From Mrakia gelida (lineage: Eukaryota; Basidiomycota; Tremellomycetes; Cystofilobasidiales; Mrakiaceae), in assembly GCA_024345305.1 (NCBI GenBank), contig BRON01000008.1:248001-312000 (forward strand): a stretch of 64,000 nt of DNA, read 5' to 3'. The position numbers and the translations under genes were made by a program. Of this stretch, positions 32,957 to 42,637 are shown piece after piece. Below the pieces are notes generated by a model. That model saw only the letters and a list, made by a program, of their open reading frames with translations. It was not told the DNA's origin and did not search any database. The stretch's first letter is position 1; every line of letters starts with the position of its first letter.

Positions 32957-35073
32957 ATGGACTACGCTTATGCTCTCCTTGACAGAGGAACCATCCCCGA
33001 CGTTGCTCTCCGACCCATCATCCGGTGAGCTCGCCTCTTCCTCCCTCTCCCTTCCTTCAGCCCTCGTCCGACCTTCCACGAGCTCAGACGAGCCGTCTCG
33101 AGCTGGAGAGCTGATAGAGTGAGCTTTGAACTGACTGGTCTCCTGTTTTCATCTTCCAGAACTCTGTGTCGCGAGCGGTTGGGGAAGATTACCAAAGGAA
33201 CCATTCAAGAGAGGCATGAGCGGAAGATGGACTACATCGAGAAGCTCAAGGCGAGAGAAGTCATCGCAGATCTCACAGATACAGCTAACGAGCAGCATTA
33301 CGAGGTGAGTAGTTTGAGGTCTAAGAGAGGAAGGAGCTGAGGTAGGATGGGAGGTAAAGAGGGAGGACAGGTCGAGATGGGAGGAAGCTCGTTCGGATGA
33401 GCTCGACGACTTTTCCTCCTGATTCCCTGGCTTTGTTCTCTTTCGCTGACCTGAAACCAACTCTCTCGCGTTCATTGCAGGTCTCCACTCCCTTCATCCT
33501 CTCAACCCTCGGCCCTCGAGCGAAATACTCCGCCAGCATCTTCCCTTCAGCCAACTCGACCCTCGGCGAAGCGGAGGAGTACACCTTCCAGCAGTACGCT
33601 CTCAAGGCGAAGCTGCCCGTTGTGGGACAGGATGAAGGAGAGGGATGGGAGATTCTGGATCTGGGATGTGGGTGGGGGAGTCTGGGGCTTTGGCTGGCTG
33701 AGGTGAGTAGTGGCTCGCTCGAGGATAAGGGAGCGAGAGAGGGAGGGAGGAGGAACGGACGCGAGCTTCGACGACGAGTTGTTCGAAGCTCAAAAGCTGA
33801 CATCTTTCCTTTGCTCTCCTCGTTGGATCTTCTTCTCGAACTCTAGCACTACCCAAAGGCCAAGATCACCATGCTGTCCAACTCCAGGACTCAGAAGATC
33901 TACATCGACTCGAAGGCGAAGGAGAAGGGGTTCGGAAACATCGAGGTTGGTTTTGACGCATCCTCCAGCTCGCTTCCTACCTACTTTCTTGGCTGACTCA
34001 AACTTGCCCGCTACCAGGTCATCACCGGAGACGTCAACGTCTTCCAGTTCCCTCCGGAAAAGAAGTCAGTAGACGCTCTCTCGTATTTGATCATTTCACA
34101 CGAGCCCGCGCCTCGACGCGTCCTGCCGCTGACCATCTCTCGACCTTCCCTCGCAAACAGGTTCCACCGAATCATGTCCATCGAGATGTTCGAGCACCTC
34201 AAAGCTTACAACAAGATCCTGGAACGAGTCTCGACCTGGCTCGCACCGAAGGATCAGTCTCCCTCGGGCGAGTCCTTGCTGTTCGTTCACGTCTTCTGCC
34301 ACAAGGACAGTCCGTACGATTTCGAAGAAGGCGATGGCTGGATGCAGAAAAACTTTTTCAGTGGAGGAACTATGCCCTCAGTGAGTCTCCCTCTTTCCAT
34401 ATCGCGTCGGCTCGCTTCAATTCGTCCCCTTCCGTCGTTTCGACTTCGAGCTCACGCCCGGCTCTTCTTCTTCTGCAGCTCGACCTCTTCACCTACTTCC
34501 AGTCGCATCTTACCCTCCAGAGGTCCTGGTTCTTCCCTGGAACCCATTACGGTCGAACGGCCGAGGCGTGGTTGAAGGTTCGTCCCTTTCTTTCGCTCAG
34601 TCGCGACGTGTCGAGTTCTCCCCTCATCTTCCCTCGCCACCCCGGCCCTTCCATCTCCTCTCTGAAAGGAGTTTACTGAAGTTTTGTCTTTGACTACGCC
34701 AATTTTACAGTTGCAAGACTCGAAGCGCACGGAGTCGCTCAAGATCCTCGGGGACGAGGCCGTCGAGCAAGGACGAACGCGAGAGGAGGGAGTCAAGACG
34801 TTCTGGAGGTTCAGGGTCTTCTACCTCGTGAGTCAAGCCTCATTGTCTACTTCTGTGTACTCTCGTGCTTCCGATGGTGCTGATCGAACTTCGTTTCTCT
34901 TCGCGTTCCGTTCAGGCTGTCGCGGAGGTGAGCTTCGACTTTCCTCCCTCGTCTCCCCTCCTCCTCCTGACGTCGCTGATTCTCTCTTCATCCTTCTTCG
35001 TTCAACCCAGTTCTTCGCGCTCAACAATGGAGAGGATTGGGGAGTCGCTTGGTACCTCTTTGAGGGGAAGTAG
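32957..35073 (+). CDS. SAM methyltransferase, CMAS/coclaurine type
   Basis: Exons from ATG 32957 (MDYAYALLDRGTIPD) to TAG 35071-35073 encode about 380 residues. The N-terminal lead-in (DRGTIPDVALRPIIRTLCRE), the SAM motif I WEILDLGCGWGSLGLWLAE, the segment ITMLSNSRTQKIYIDSKA, motif SIEMFEHLKAYNKIL, and the C-terminal FFALNNGEDWGVAWYLFEGK match the family of cyclopropane-fatty-acyl-phospholipid synthase-like enzymes. That family includes plant coclaurine N-methyltransferases and uncharacterised fungal homologues. It is therefore a class I SAM-dependent methyltransferase; acceptor (lipid or amine) unknown. An upstream in-frame segment (LLSQLSTLFSPT) precedes the chosen ATG in the same exon, so the true start could be earlier. 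Seven or more introns all have CTGAC-type branch sites. Confidence 0.87.
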
Positions 35074-35354
35074 ATGGACGAGTCGACGGCGAGGGGAGGA
35101 GACAGATGAGATGGCTGTCAAACGAGACGCGACTCGCGTAAACTCCTCGAGTCTGCCTCGACGATTGCGAGACTGCTAGAACAAGACGATCCACCATGCT
35201 CACCAGTGGTCCCTACTAGGTGAGATCTCGAAGGATTCGAGCATCTTCTTTCGCAGCGCGGAGCGAAAAGATGCCGAGAGGGAGGAACAGGACGAGGAGA
35301 GGTGAAGCGAACTCGTTCACCTCCGTCTTCCATCATCCCTTCCCCCACCTTCCG

Positions 35355-36121
35355 ATGGCTCCTCCCACCGAGTCAGACCTCTATGCTTACTCCCTTCTCC
35401 GAAAGGACAAGGCACACATCTCCAAGGAGATCCTCACCGCTCCCGTTCTCGGTCGTTCTTCGCTTGCGAACCACATGCAGTTGGTTCGTTTCATCTCCCC
35501 TTCCCCTTCCTCTTCCCTTCTTTCACCTTCTACTCTCGCATCACCGACTCTGCGTCTTTTTCAGATGGTTGCAGAGGATCCAGACAGTCCCATCATCGCT
35601 CTCGTCTACATCTACCTTCGGCTCCACAAACCCGTCGTCGTCTCACCCATTTTCAACGCTCTGTGGGAGGCGAAGGGGTTGGATGGGACTGCTGAGGATA
35701 TGAGGGACTTGATGAGAGGGTCTCAGAAGGATACTGGGGAGGTCAAGATCGAGAACGAGGGGTTTCTTGCTAAGTGGAGGTGAGTTTTCATCGCTCGTCC
35801 GCTGGTTCGCGATTCGACGAATAGCGGAGCTGACTCCCTCTGCTGCTTCTTCTCAGGGAGCCTTCTGCCAAGACTTCGAGCCCTCAAAACCTAGATGCAG
35901 TCTCTACCCTCAGATCCATCTTGAGTCGACTCCACTCTCTGTGAGTGTCTCTCCTGCGTCACATCTCGTTTCGACGCTCAGCTCTCATCTTCCGTCTTTC
36001 CTTGCTTCTCTTCTCTTCTCGGGTCAGCGAGGCTGTCGTTAAGACCCACGGTACTGAGAGAGATAAGAGTTCCAAGACCTCATCCGACGAAACTTCTGAG
36101 TGCACCGACCTCGAATCTTGA
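35355..36121 (+). CDS. Small unrecognised protein
   Basis: Four exons from ATG 35355 (MAPPTESDLYAYSLLRKD) to TGA 36119-36121, about 170 residues. The first two exons look folded and helical (PDSPIIALVYIYLRLHKPVV, PIFNALWEAKGLDGTAEDM), followed by a charged stretch and a Ser-rich acidic tail (KTSSDETSECTDLES). All joins keep frame and each intron has a CTGAC-like branch site. There is no signal peptide or membrane span. It lies 281 bp after the CMAS-type gene on the same strand; no functional link can be shown. An intron-like donor (AGGTTCGT) directly after the stop suggests a spliced 3'UTR. Family not recognised. Confidence 0.6.
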
Positions 36122-36445
36122 AGGTTCGTCCCTCTTCCTCTGTTTTCCTTTTCGTCGCGTCCGATTGACATCTGCCTCTTGTTCGATGACGCAGGCCATC
36201 GTCTTCCTCTGACGCCCCTCGTCTCCTCTACTTCTCTTCTCACTTCCCAATCTCATGACCTTCCGGTTCCTCTATCCTGCGACGGCCAACCTCGAGATCG
36301 AAAGTCACGACGCGTCGAATCTCTCCCAATCGCTCTTCAGCTCTTCCTCCCTCACAGTTTTCGGTGCATGCCACCACACAAGAACGTTCAGATTATAGCT
36401 CATGCTTTCCTCGCTACTATAGACTTCCACCTCGTCGACGGCCCA
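36122..36445. other. Convergent intergenic region
   Basis: 3' ends of the small + gene and the minus-strand methyltransferase meet here. A GACGCGTC copy is at 36309-36316. No coding potential with splice support is seen. Confidence 0.4.
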
Positions 36446-38323
36446 CTAGAATCCTCCCTCGACGCGTCCCACTCCGCTCCCTTCCTCGTGATCTCCCTCA
36501 ACTCGCTCAACACCTTCGCTCTCTCCCCCACCAGGTTCGCCGGATTCAGCTCGAGAAGATCCCACAAAGCTAGGAAGGAGCTCTGCTTGAGGCTTGAAAG
36601 CTTGGCTTCCTTCGAAGCTGGCGAGAACGAAGAGACAGGGTTGTTTGGTCAGCGAGAAGATCGCGTGAAGACTCGTCGAGAGAGAGCGACGAGAGAAGTT
36701 GAGACTCGCACATCCAGCTCTGAGCACCGATGGGTATCGAAAGAGATACCTCGTCCACGGTATTGAAGGAGGGTACGAGCTGCTCGTTACTCGACTGCCT
36801 GATGATCTGAGCGAGCGAGGCGAAGTTGGAGAAAGGACGGTTGAGAAAGGGAAGGGCGAGTCCGCTGGCTGCTTCTTGAACGAGACCGAAGTAGTTGATC
36901 CGTTGACTGTCTCCGGAGTAGATGATGGCTTCTGAGAAGTTGAGAGCGGAGTCAGAGACGAGCTGAAGCTCGAGGCAGACTCGAAATCGCGTCCTCACCT
37001 CCCTCATGCAGAATGTAGAGCCCGCCCGGTTTGAGGCATCTGAGAGATCAAGACATGGTCAGCTCGATTCGAATTGGAGGGGAGGATGTGAGATGGCGTA
37101 CCTCGCGACCTCCGAGACGAGTTTAGCGAAGTCGGGAAGGAAAGGTGTGAGGTAGGACGAGTGAATGACGGAGCTGCGAAGTGATAAGAGCGTTAGCCCA
37201 GCTCTCGCTCAACGGAACCGCGTCCGCCAGTGACGACTCACAAGTACTCGTTGGGACTGAGAAGAGAGAAGAGAACCGAAGCGGGGTCAGGGTCAGCGAG
37301 GATGAGCGAAAGGTCGACTAGCGACGCGATAGGATGGAGAGCGAGATCGAAACGCGACTCACAAAGGAATACCGAGGGTGATGTCGTACACCTCGAAGCT
37401 ACAGTTGGGCGGAGAGAATCTGTGACCGAGCGTAGAAGAGCTAAGCTTGAGTCTCACGTCGAGGAAACAAAGCACACGCGAGATCACGACTCACTCGGTT
37501 TCCGAAGGAGCGAGATCAATGCCGATAACCTCAGCTTTTGGATACTCAGCAGCTATACTCGTCGACCAGTGTCCACGTGTCCCACATCCTGAAAGTAGAC
37601 GAGGTGGTCAGCTCGTATTTCGAAGCGAGACCAAGAAAAGAGCAAGAACGAACCCAAATCGAGGACCCGTCCTGGCTCGTCCGCTTGAGGCCCAAGCAGT
37701 TTTTATATCGCTCCAATTTGACCAGAAGACTCTCAGTACAGCTTCCCTCTAGCTCGTCGAGGAATCGCGACACCCGTCAGCTCCTTCTGTCGTCGCACTC
37801 AAGAAGGGAAAGAGAAGGCGGAGAAGTTCGACTCACTCGTTGAACTCGTGAATGAACTCGATCGCCAGCTCCTCCAGCTCCCTCGTGTGCTCGTTGAATG
37901 GTGCGAAGTAGTAGTCGTTAAGGCTTTGGAACTTGTCTCCCTTCGAAACTGAGGTTGAGAAGAGCAGCGGGCGGAGAAGGGAGGCTGGGAAGGTCAGCTC
38001 CCAAGCTCAAGCTTCCACGACTCCTCCCTTCTCCTTCGACTCGTTCGAGCCGACCACCTCGGTCACGAGAGTCAGCTCACCTGGAGAAAACCTGTAGAGT
38101 TGACTAGCTAGACTGGGAGTAATCGAGTAGAGAGACTGAAGATGTGAAGAGGGGAGAGAATCCATCAGTATCGGAGGGAGAAAGAGGAAGGGAGGGGAGG
38201 CGAGCTCAGCTCGTTTCCACCTGATGAGCTTCGAGTGTTGATGAAAGGTCTGCTCACGTTGCTATCGTCGTTATCCTTTAGAGTTTCCGAGGGCGAGAGG
38301 GAATCAGCTTCGTCTGAATCCAT
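36446..38323 (-). CDS. SAM methyltransferase (LaeA/UbiE-like), frame problem
   Basis: ATG 38323 opens MDSDEADSLSPSETLKD; the next exons give SLYSITPSLASQLYRFSP and KFQSLNDYYFAPFNEHTREL. The SAM core follows: VLDLGCGTRGHWSTSIAAEY, KAEVIGIDLAPSETE, CSFEVYDITLGIPF, VIHSSYLTPFLPDFAKLV, RCLKPGGLYILHE. The tail includes AIIYSGDSQRINYFGLVQEA and WIFEGSQAFKPQAELLPSF, then a Gly/Glu-rich end at 36446. This is a class I methyltransferase of the LaeA/Methyltransf_25 style, acceptor unknown. A 15-nt microexon (37242-37256) codes PNEY. Between about 37750 and 37650 I cannot join the exon ending HEFNE to the exon carrying LDLG in any frame without a stop. Either an unusual intron, a base error or gene decay lies there. 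Confidence 0.65.
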
Positions 38324-38667
38324 CGTGCCCTGAAGTGAAGTCGGTTTTGATGATGGTGGTCGTGGGAAGGACGAGCGAAAGCGAGGGAGGGAGAGTCGAT
38401 CCTCGAGCGAGCTGAGGACGCCTCCACTCGACCGGCCTGATCGATCTCATGCGAGGAGTTTTTTTCGAGCTGCGGGACTGGGAAGTTACCCTGATTAGAT
38501 ACCGGTGTGAGGGGAACCATTGTTCGTGTGAGTGACCGTTCGTCGAGGTGAGTCGCGAGTCGAGAATGAGATCGCTGAGAGCTCGACGCGTCGCGCTTTC
38601 CTTTCCCTCGCTTCCCGTTTCCCTTACTCGAAGCGTAGGGAAGTACGTCATCTATCTTGGATGTGAT
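38324..38667. other. Intergenic, upstream of the minus-strand methyltransferase
   Basis: Should contain the methyltransferase promoter and leader and the ABM gene 3'UTR. A GACGCGTC copy lies at 38585-38592. Nothing else recognised. Confidence 0.4.
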
Positions 38668-39347
38668 CTAAATCTTGCTGGTAGCTGAAAGGGTCTCGTA
38701 GCTGGAAGAACGGAGAGGGGACGACGAACAGATCGAAGCGAGGTCAGTTCTTCGCGGTCATCCTACCTCACCTCGCAGATATGAGAAATCGGAACTCACA
38801 ACTCGACAATCACCTCAGTTGCGAGCTCCTTCATCACTTTTCCGAAATCCTGCAAAGCGAAAAGGGGAGCGGGGAAGACGAATGATGAGCTTCGAACCAA
38901 CCTCGGATGGAGGGTCGACGGGACCTGGCAAACGAGAGGCAAAAGAGAGGGTAGACCGACAGCATAGTAGTCACAAGCCTGATGATAATCTATAGCCTTC
39001 TGATCGTCGTAGTGCTCTACGATCGAGAACAAGAGGGGGTTCTGGAAGCGAGTAGGCGGAAGAGCGGACGTGAGCTCTTCGTTCAGCCAGTCTTGGGCGA
39101 GCTTGCTCTGCATGAGAAATCACTTTCGAAGACCTCATGACGTCCCATCGCGTGCATCCTGGATGAGTGACGTACTCTGCTGAGGCAGCGAGGAGTGTGT
39201 CGCTGCAAGTGAATGAAAGAGGAAGCGAGGAGTGAGCTCGAAGTTCGGAGGGACGAAACGACGCAGAGGAGGAGGGAGGAAGACGAACTGGAAGGTCGCA
39301 GCTCCTTCTTCTTTGACGGTGATTCGAGCTTGGATGATGAGGGTCAT
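38668..39347 (-). CDS. ABM-fold (dimeric alpha-beta barrel) protein
   Basis: ATG 39347 starts MTLIIQARITVKEEGAATF. Further exons give DTLLAASA, KLAQDWLNEELTSALPPTRF, then NPLLFSIVEHYDDQKAIDYH, DFGKVMKELATEVIVEF and YETLSATSKI before TAG 38668-38670. The pattern is a first beta strand starting at the N-terminus, a loop, then xxFxIVExYxDxxAxxxHxxxxY followed by a helix and a final strand. This is the antibiotic biosynthesis monooxygenase (ABM) fold of small dimeric proteins. Members range from cofactor-free monooxygenases to heme- or quinone-handling and stress proteins, so the reaction is not predictable. It is about 110 residues, normal for the family. It is on the same strand as, and just upstream of, the minus-strand methyltransferase. 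Confidence 0.72.
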
Positions 39348-39761
39348 GGCTGGGATAAGGGACGGGATAAGAGATGAGAGGGTGCGTGGTGGTTGGGAGC
39401 CAGAGAGCAAGGGGTCAAACGAAGGGAGGGCTGAGCGAGAAGGTGGAGGTTCAGCTCTGTTAGTCAGTTCTCGCCTCTGTGACTTTGCTTTCCTGACATC
39501 TCCGAGGTCAAGATCAAGAGATGCGAAATGAGAGCTGACTCGCATCCGATGCTGAAAATTCTCCGAGTTTAAAGGTCGAAATCTGCCTCCGAAAGGTGAC
39601 GAGCCTCGTCTTCCTGCGTCGCTCGCTTCGTTCTTGTCCGCGAACCGCATCTTCTTCCCTCCTCCGCCATCCTTCCTCTTCAATCTTTCAAGACGACTCC
39701 CATACTCAAGCCTCTTCTTCCCCTTCTCCTTCTCGCTTCTTTCTCGACCGCTACTCCCAAC
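39348..39761. promoter_or_regulatory. Divergent promoter, ABM and protease-inhibitor genes
   Basis: About 414 bp between divergent starts. The 140 bp before ATG 39762 are very pyrimidine-rich on the + strand. A long minus-strand open frame extends upstream of the ABM ATG but is low-complexity and probably leader. Confidence 0.45.
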
Positions 39762-40427
39762 ATGGCTGGTGAGTCCCCTCGTCTCGACTCGGAGCAAGCC
39801 GTGGAGGAGAGCAAGCTCGCTTGTTTGGGAGGAAGGAAGGACGATGAACGAGGATACTGACCTCGCTGTCTTACTTATCGTGATCTGCAGGCAAGAACTA
39901 CATCATTACCTTCGCTCAGAGTGCTAAGACTCCCGAGATTGAGAGCTTGTACCAGGATCTGGAGTCTCAAGGTGAGCTCAGCCCCATCGCTTCCACCTGG
40001 CTTCCTTCACTCCTTCTCTCCACCTCCTCTTCTCTCCATCCGCTCCTGTTTCCTGCTCGAGCATGAAGGCTGACTTCATCTTCTCCTCGCTCCCCTCTTT
40101 CTCCAGGATCCCACATCTCCAAGAAGGCTCATGACTCAGGTTCGTCCGCCTTCTCCAATCGTCCTCCCTTCCTCCTCCTCGAGCTCACCTTCCGTCCTTC
40201 TCCTTCTCCAGTCATCATGAAGTACTCCGTCGCTACCCTCGAGCCCGCTATGCTCCATAGCCTCAAGTCCAACAACATCATCGAGTCTATCGGTGAGTCG
40301 CTATCTCTCGGCTCGCTCTAGCGGTGACGCTGCGAGCTCCAAGCTGACCTCTTCTCTCGACTCAACAGAGGAGGACAAACAGGTCTCGATCTCGCCCATC
40401 CCTGGAACTCACTCCGAGACCTCTTGA
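39762..40427 (+). CDS. PBI2: Protease B inhibitor-like protein (inhibitor I9)
   Basis: Five exons encode 86 residues. The first coding exon is only 7 nt (39762-39768, ATGGCTG). The protein reads MAGKNYIITFAQSAKTPEIE, then YQDLESQGSHISKKAHD, then MKYSVATLEPAMLHSLKS and IIESIEEDKQVSISP. This is the compact propeptide-inhibitor fold: strand YIITF, helix, strand, FxxxL-type middle, and VESIEEDxxV as final strand. The same fold is found in yeast Pbi2 (inhibitor of vacuolar proteinase B) and in subtilisin propeptides. In yeast Pbi2 acts with thioredoxin as LMA1 in vacuole fusion. There is no signal peptide, consistent with a cytosolic inhibitor. The symbol is by homology of fold and length; an unrelated I9-like protein is possible. 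Confidence 0.78.
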
Positions 40428-41039
40428 ACGTCTCTTGACTATATTTCACGATCTACCATGACCTTTCTCTTTCTTTCTCTTCCACTCGCGCGCACACAGG
40501 GTTCAGCCTGGGAGGAGGGCGAGTCGAGTCTGAATCCAAGCAGGGACGTTAGTAGTTCATTCGTCTTCTCCCTTCCTCCATGTTCGCTCTCTCCGTTTTC
40601 GCTCTCTCCCTCGTCTGATTCACATCTACTATCGGTCCTGAAAGGCATCTGCTCGTCGTTCATCAAGGTCAATGACAGTCTCCGACTCGAGAGGACCGCG
40701 AGTCGGGTCGACGCGACCCCGTCGTCCTTGACCGACACGCCTTTCGAGGATGAAGACTCAGTGAAACGACGAGAAAGGGATGGATATCCACCCCGAGAGA
40801 CGGGCTCGTTCGAGGGAGCAAACATCCGGGAGCAAGGACGGCAGGTCAGGTCGAGCTGGAGACGCGACGGAAGGAAACACGTCGAGCGTCGAGTGACACA
40901 TCTCCTCGCCTTGCGAACAGAGGGAGCTCTTCAGCCAAGTGTCTCGAGTCTCCATGGAAGCTTGGGAACGAACATAAACTTCTCATTTTCGACGAGGACA
41001 AGAAAATCGAGGCAAAGTCGTGATCGTATCATCTGAGAA
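40428..41039. other. Convergent intergenic region
   Basis: 3' regions of the protease-inhibitor gene (+) and the CCLI gene (-). A 192-codon + frame across it has no ATG near its start and no splice context, so I treat it as chance. No repeats of note. Confidence 0.4.
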
Positions 41040-41795
41040 CTAAATGAGGCAGCAAGCGAACAAAGCAAGGCTAGCCGAGAAGATCGTGTAGCAAGGGTTG
41101 AACTGATGTGCTTTCGCACTTCGAGCACTGGTGTTGGGTTCGTTGGAGGTGGCGTAGGCAACAGCCACGGCATCGTTGAGATCATCGCCGTTTCGTTGGT
41201 GAGACGAGTTCGAGTTGGAGTGGGCGTTCTCGTTGTTCGCGGGAGAGGATCCGAGGGAAAGTTTGGCTTTGGGCTCTTCGATGATTACGTCTGTACGAGG
41301 AAAGGACCAAGAATGGCAGAAAGAGAGAGGTTAGCCGAGGTTGGGACGAAGAACGACGCGTCAAGATTCAAACCAAAGCGAGGGAAAACCAGGGAAGAAA
41401 GAGCAACTCACGCTTCTTGGGATCGCTGTCGAGAACACCTTCTCCGTAAGAGGGCGGCTGAACCTTCTTGATGTCGTTTTCGCGTCCTTCAGAGGAGGTG
41501 GACTCGTTGTCGATCCTCGCGGCTCCTGTATGAGCAGGACTAACGTTGTTGATGGCTTCGGAGGGCCCGAGCTCGTTCGAGTTTTGCGGTTGACCGGAAG
41601 GTACTGAGGACTGGACGTTGGGGCTGAGCTTGGAGTTGGAGAGTCTACGAAGAGAGAGAGAACGCGATGAAAGCGAGGGATCAAGGTCAGCGTCGGTCGT
41701 TCGTCTCTCCGTCTCGTCTCGCCTTACCTCTCTTCACCAGCAGAGAAAGAGTCGTAGAACTCACTCAGAGCTATCTTTGTTGAGGTTAGACATGG
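41040..41795 (-). CDS. Small disordered protein with CCLI terminus
   Basis: Three exons: ATG 41795 with MSNLNKDSS; a second (about 41644-41413) with SPSEAINNVSP and YGEGVLDSDPKK; and a third (about 41291-41040) with VIIEEPKAKLSL, DLNDAVAVAYATSNEP and the C-terminus FNPCYTIFSASLALFACCLI. Joins are in frame. About 175 residues, mostly Ser/Asn/Pro-rich and disordered. The last 20 residues are hydrophobic with three cysteines, and the final four, CCLI, satisfy a CaaX prenylation motif (X = Ile would favour geranylgeranyl). Alternatively the hydrophobic end could be a tail anchor or palmitoylated. Membrane association through the C-terminus is likely either way. No family recognised. It is flanked by convergent and divergent gaps and not in an obvious functional group. 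Confidence 0.6.
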
Positions 41796-42637
41796 CGAGC
41801 TTCCAAGATATAGTTGGTTTGGCTGGGTTGAGTTGAGTTGGAGAGTCGAAGGAAGAGAGGGAGATGCAGTTGAGCGCGAAAAGGGAAGAACACAGCCTGA
41901 GAGGAAGGTCAGCGAGTTTACGTGATGGGATCAGTACTATGCCTGTGACGTTCTGGAGCTAATTCGGTTCCCGAAAAAGAACAACAGATGAATGGTGGAG
42001 GGAGGCAGGGGTCAATCAAGTCCGACGAACCAAGACGAACGTGTTCCTCGACGCGTCACAAAAAAATTGGGAAGAGGTGCTTCTTTCGGCCGGCATAACT
42101 GTTGCATAATTCGTCGAAGACTGTGAGTAAAGCTGTGCTTGAGGCTGAAAGCAAGGAGCAAGAGGAGGTCGAGCTCGAACTCAGCTCGTTTTCGTTCCCC
42201 TCGCTCCCTCGCTCTTTCCCTCCTGCTCTCTCACCCACCCCTGATGCAGAGACATTCCCGACAGACTCGAGAGCTCTCCTGATATCCAAGGAGAGCAATT
42301 TGGTTGGAACCAGAGCAAGAGGGAAAGAAGACGGAGGGTCGACGCCGACGTTCATCTCGACGCGCGCGACGCGACCAAGCCCTCGTCTTTTCGCCTCGAC
42401 CTCGCCGTCGCCAATCCACTTTTTCTCCAGCGTTCTCGAGAAGGCAGCGGACACTCAGATGGAACTCTCCCTTCGGACTCAAGTTTTCCATGATCGAGCA
42501 GAAACTCGGCTGCTGCTGATAAGCGAAGAGTGACGACGGCATGAAACCTTCGGAGGGGGCCAGCTCAGCTCAACTCACCTCAGCTCCCTCGCGCTTCCTT
42601 CTTTCGCTCTCAAACCATCATCACCCACTCATCAATC
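41796..42637. promoter_or_regulatory. Divergent region, CCLI gene and alcohol dehydrogenase
   Basis: About 840 bp between divergent starts. It contains a GACGCGTC at 42050-42057 followed by an A run, and several 70-140-codon frames on both strands without ATG or splice support (42056-42540). The final 100 bp before ATG 42638 are C/T-rich. Confidence 0.4.

Noticed and set aside
37695..37715. Programmed -1 frameshift at the TAAAAAC string in the methyltransferase
   Set aside because: The heptamer does not fit the canonical X-XXY-YYZ pattern in the needed frame, and the upstream junction is also off; decay, base error or missed splicing is simpler.
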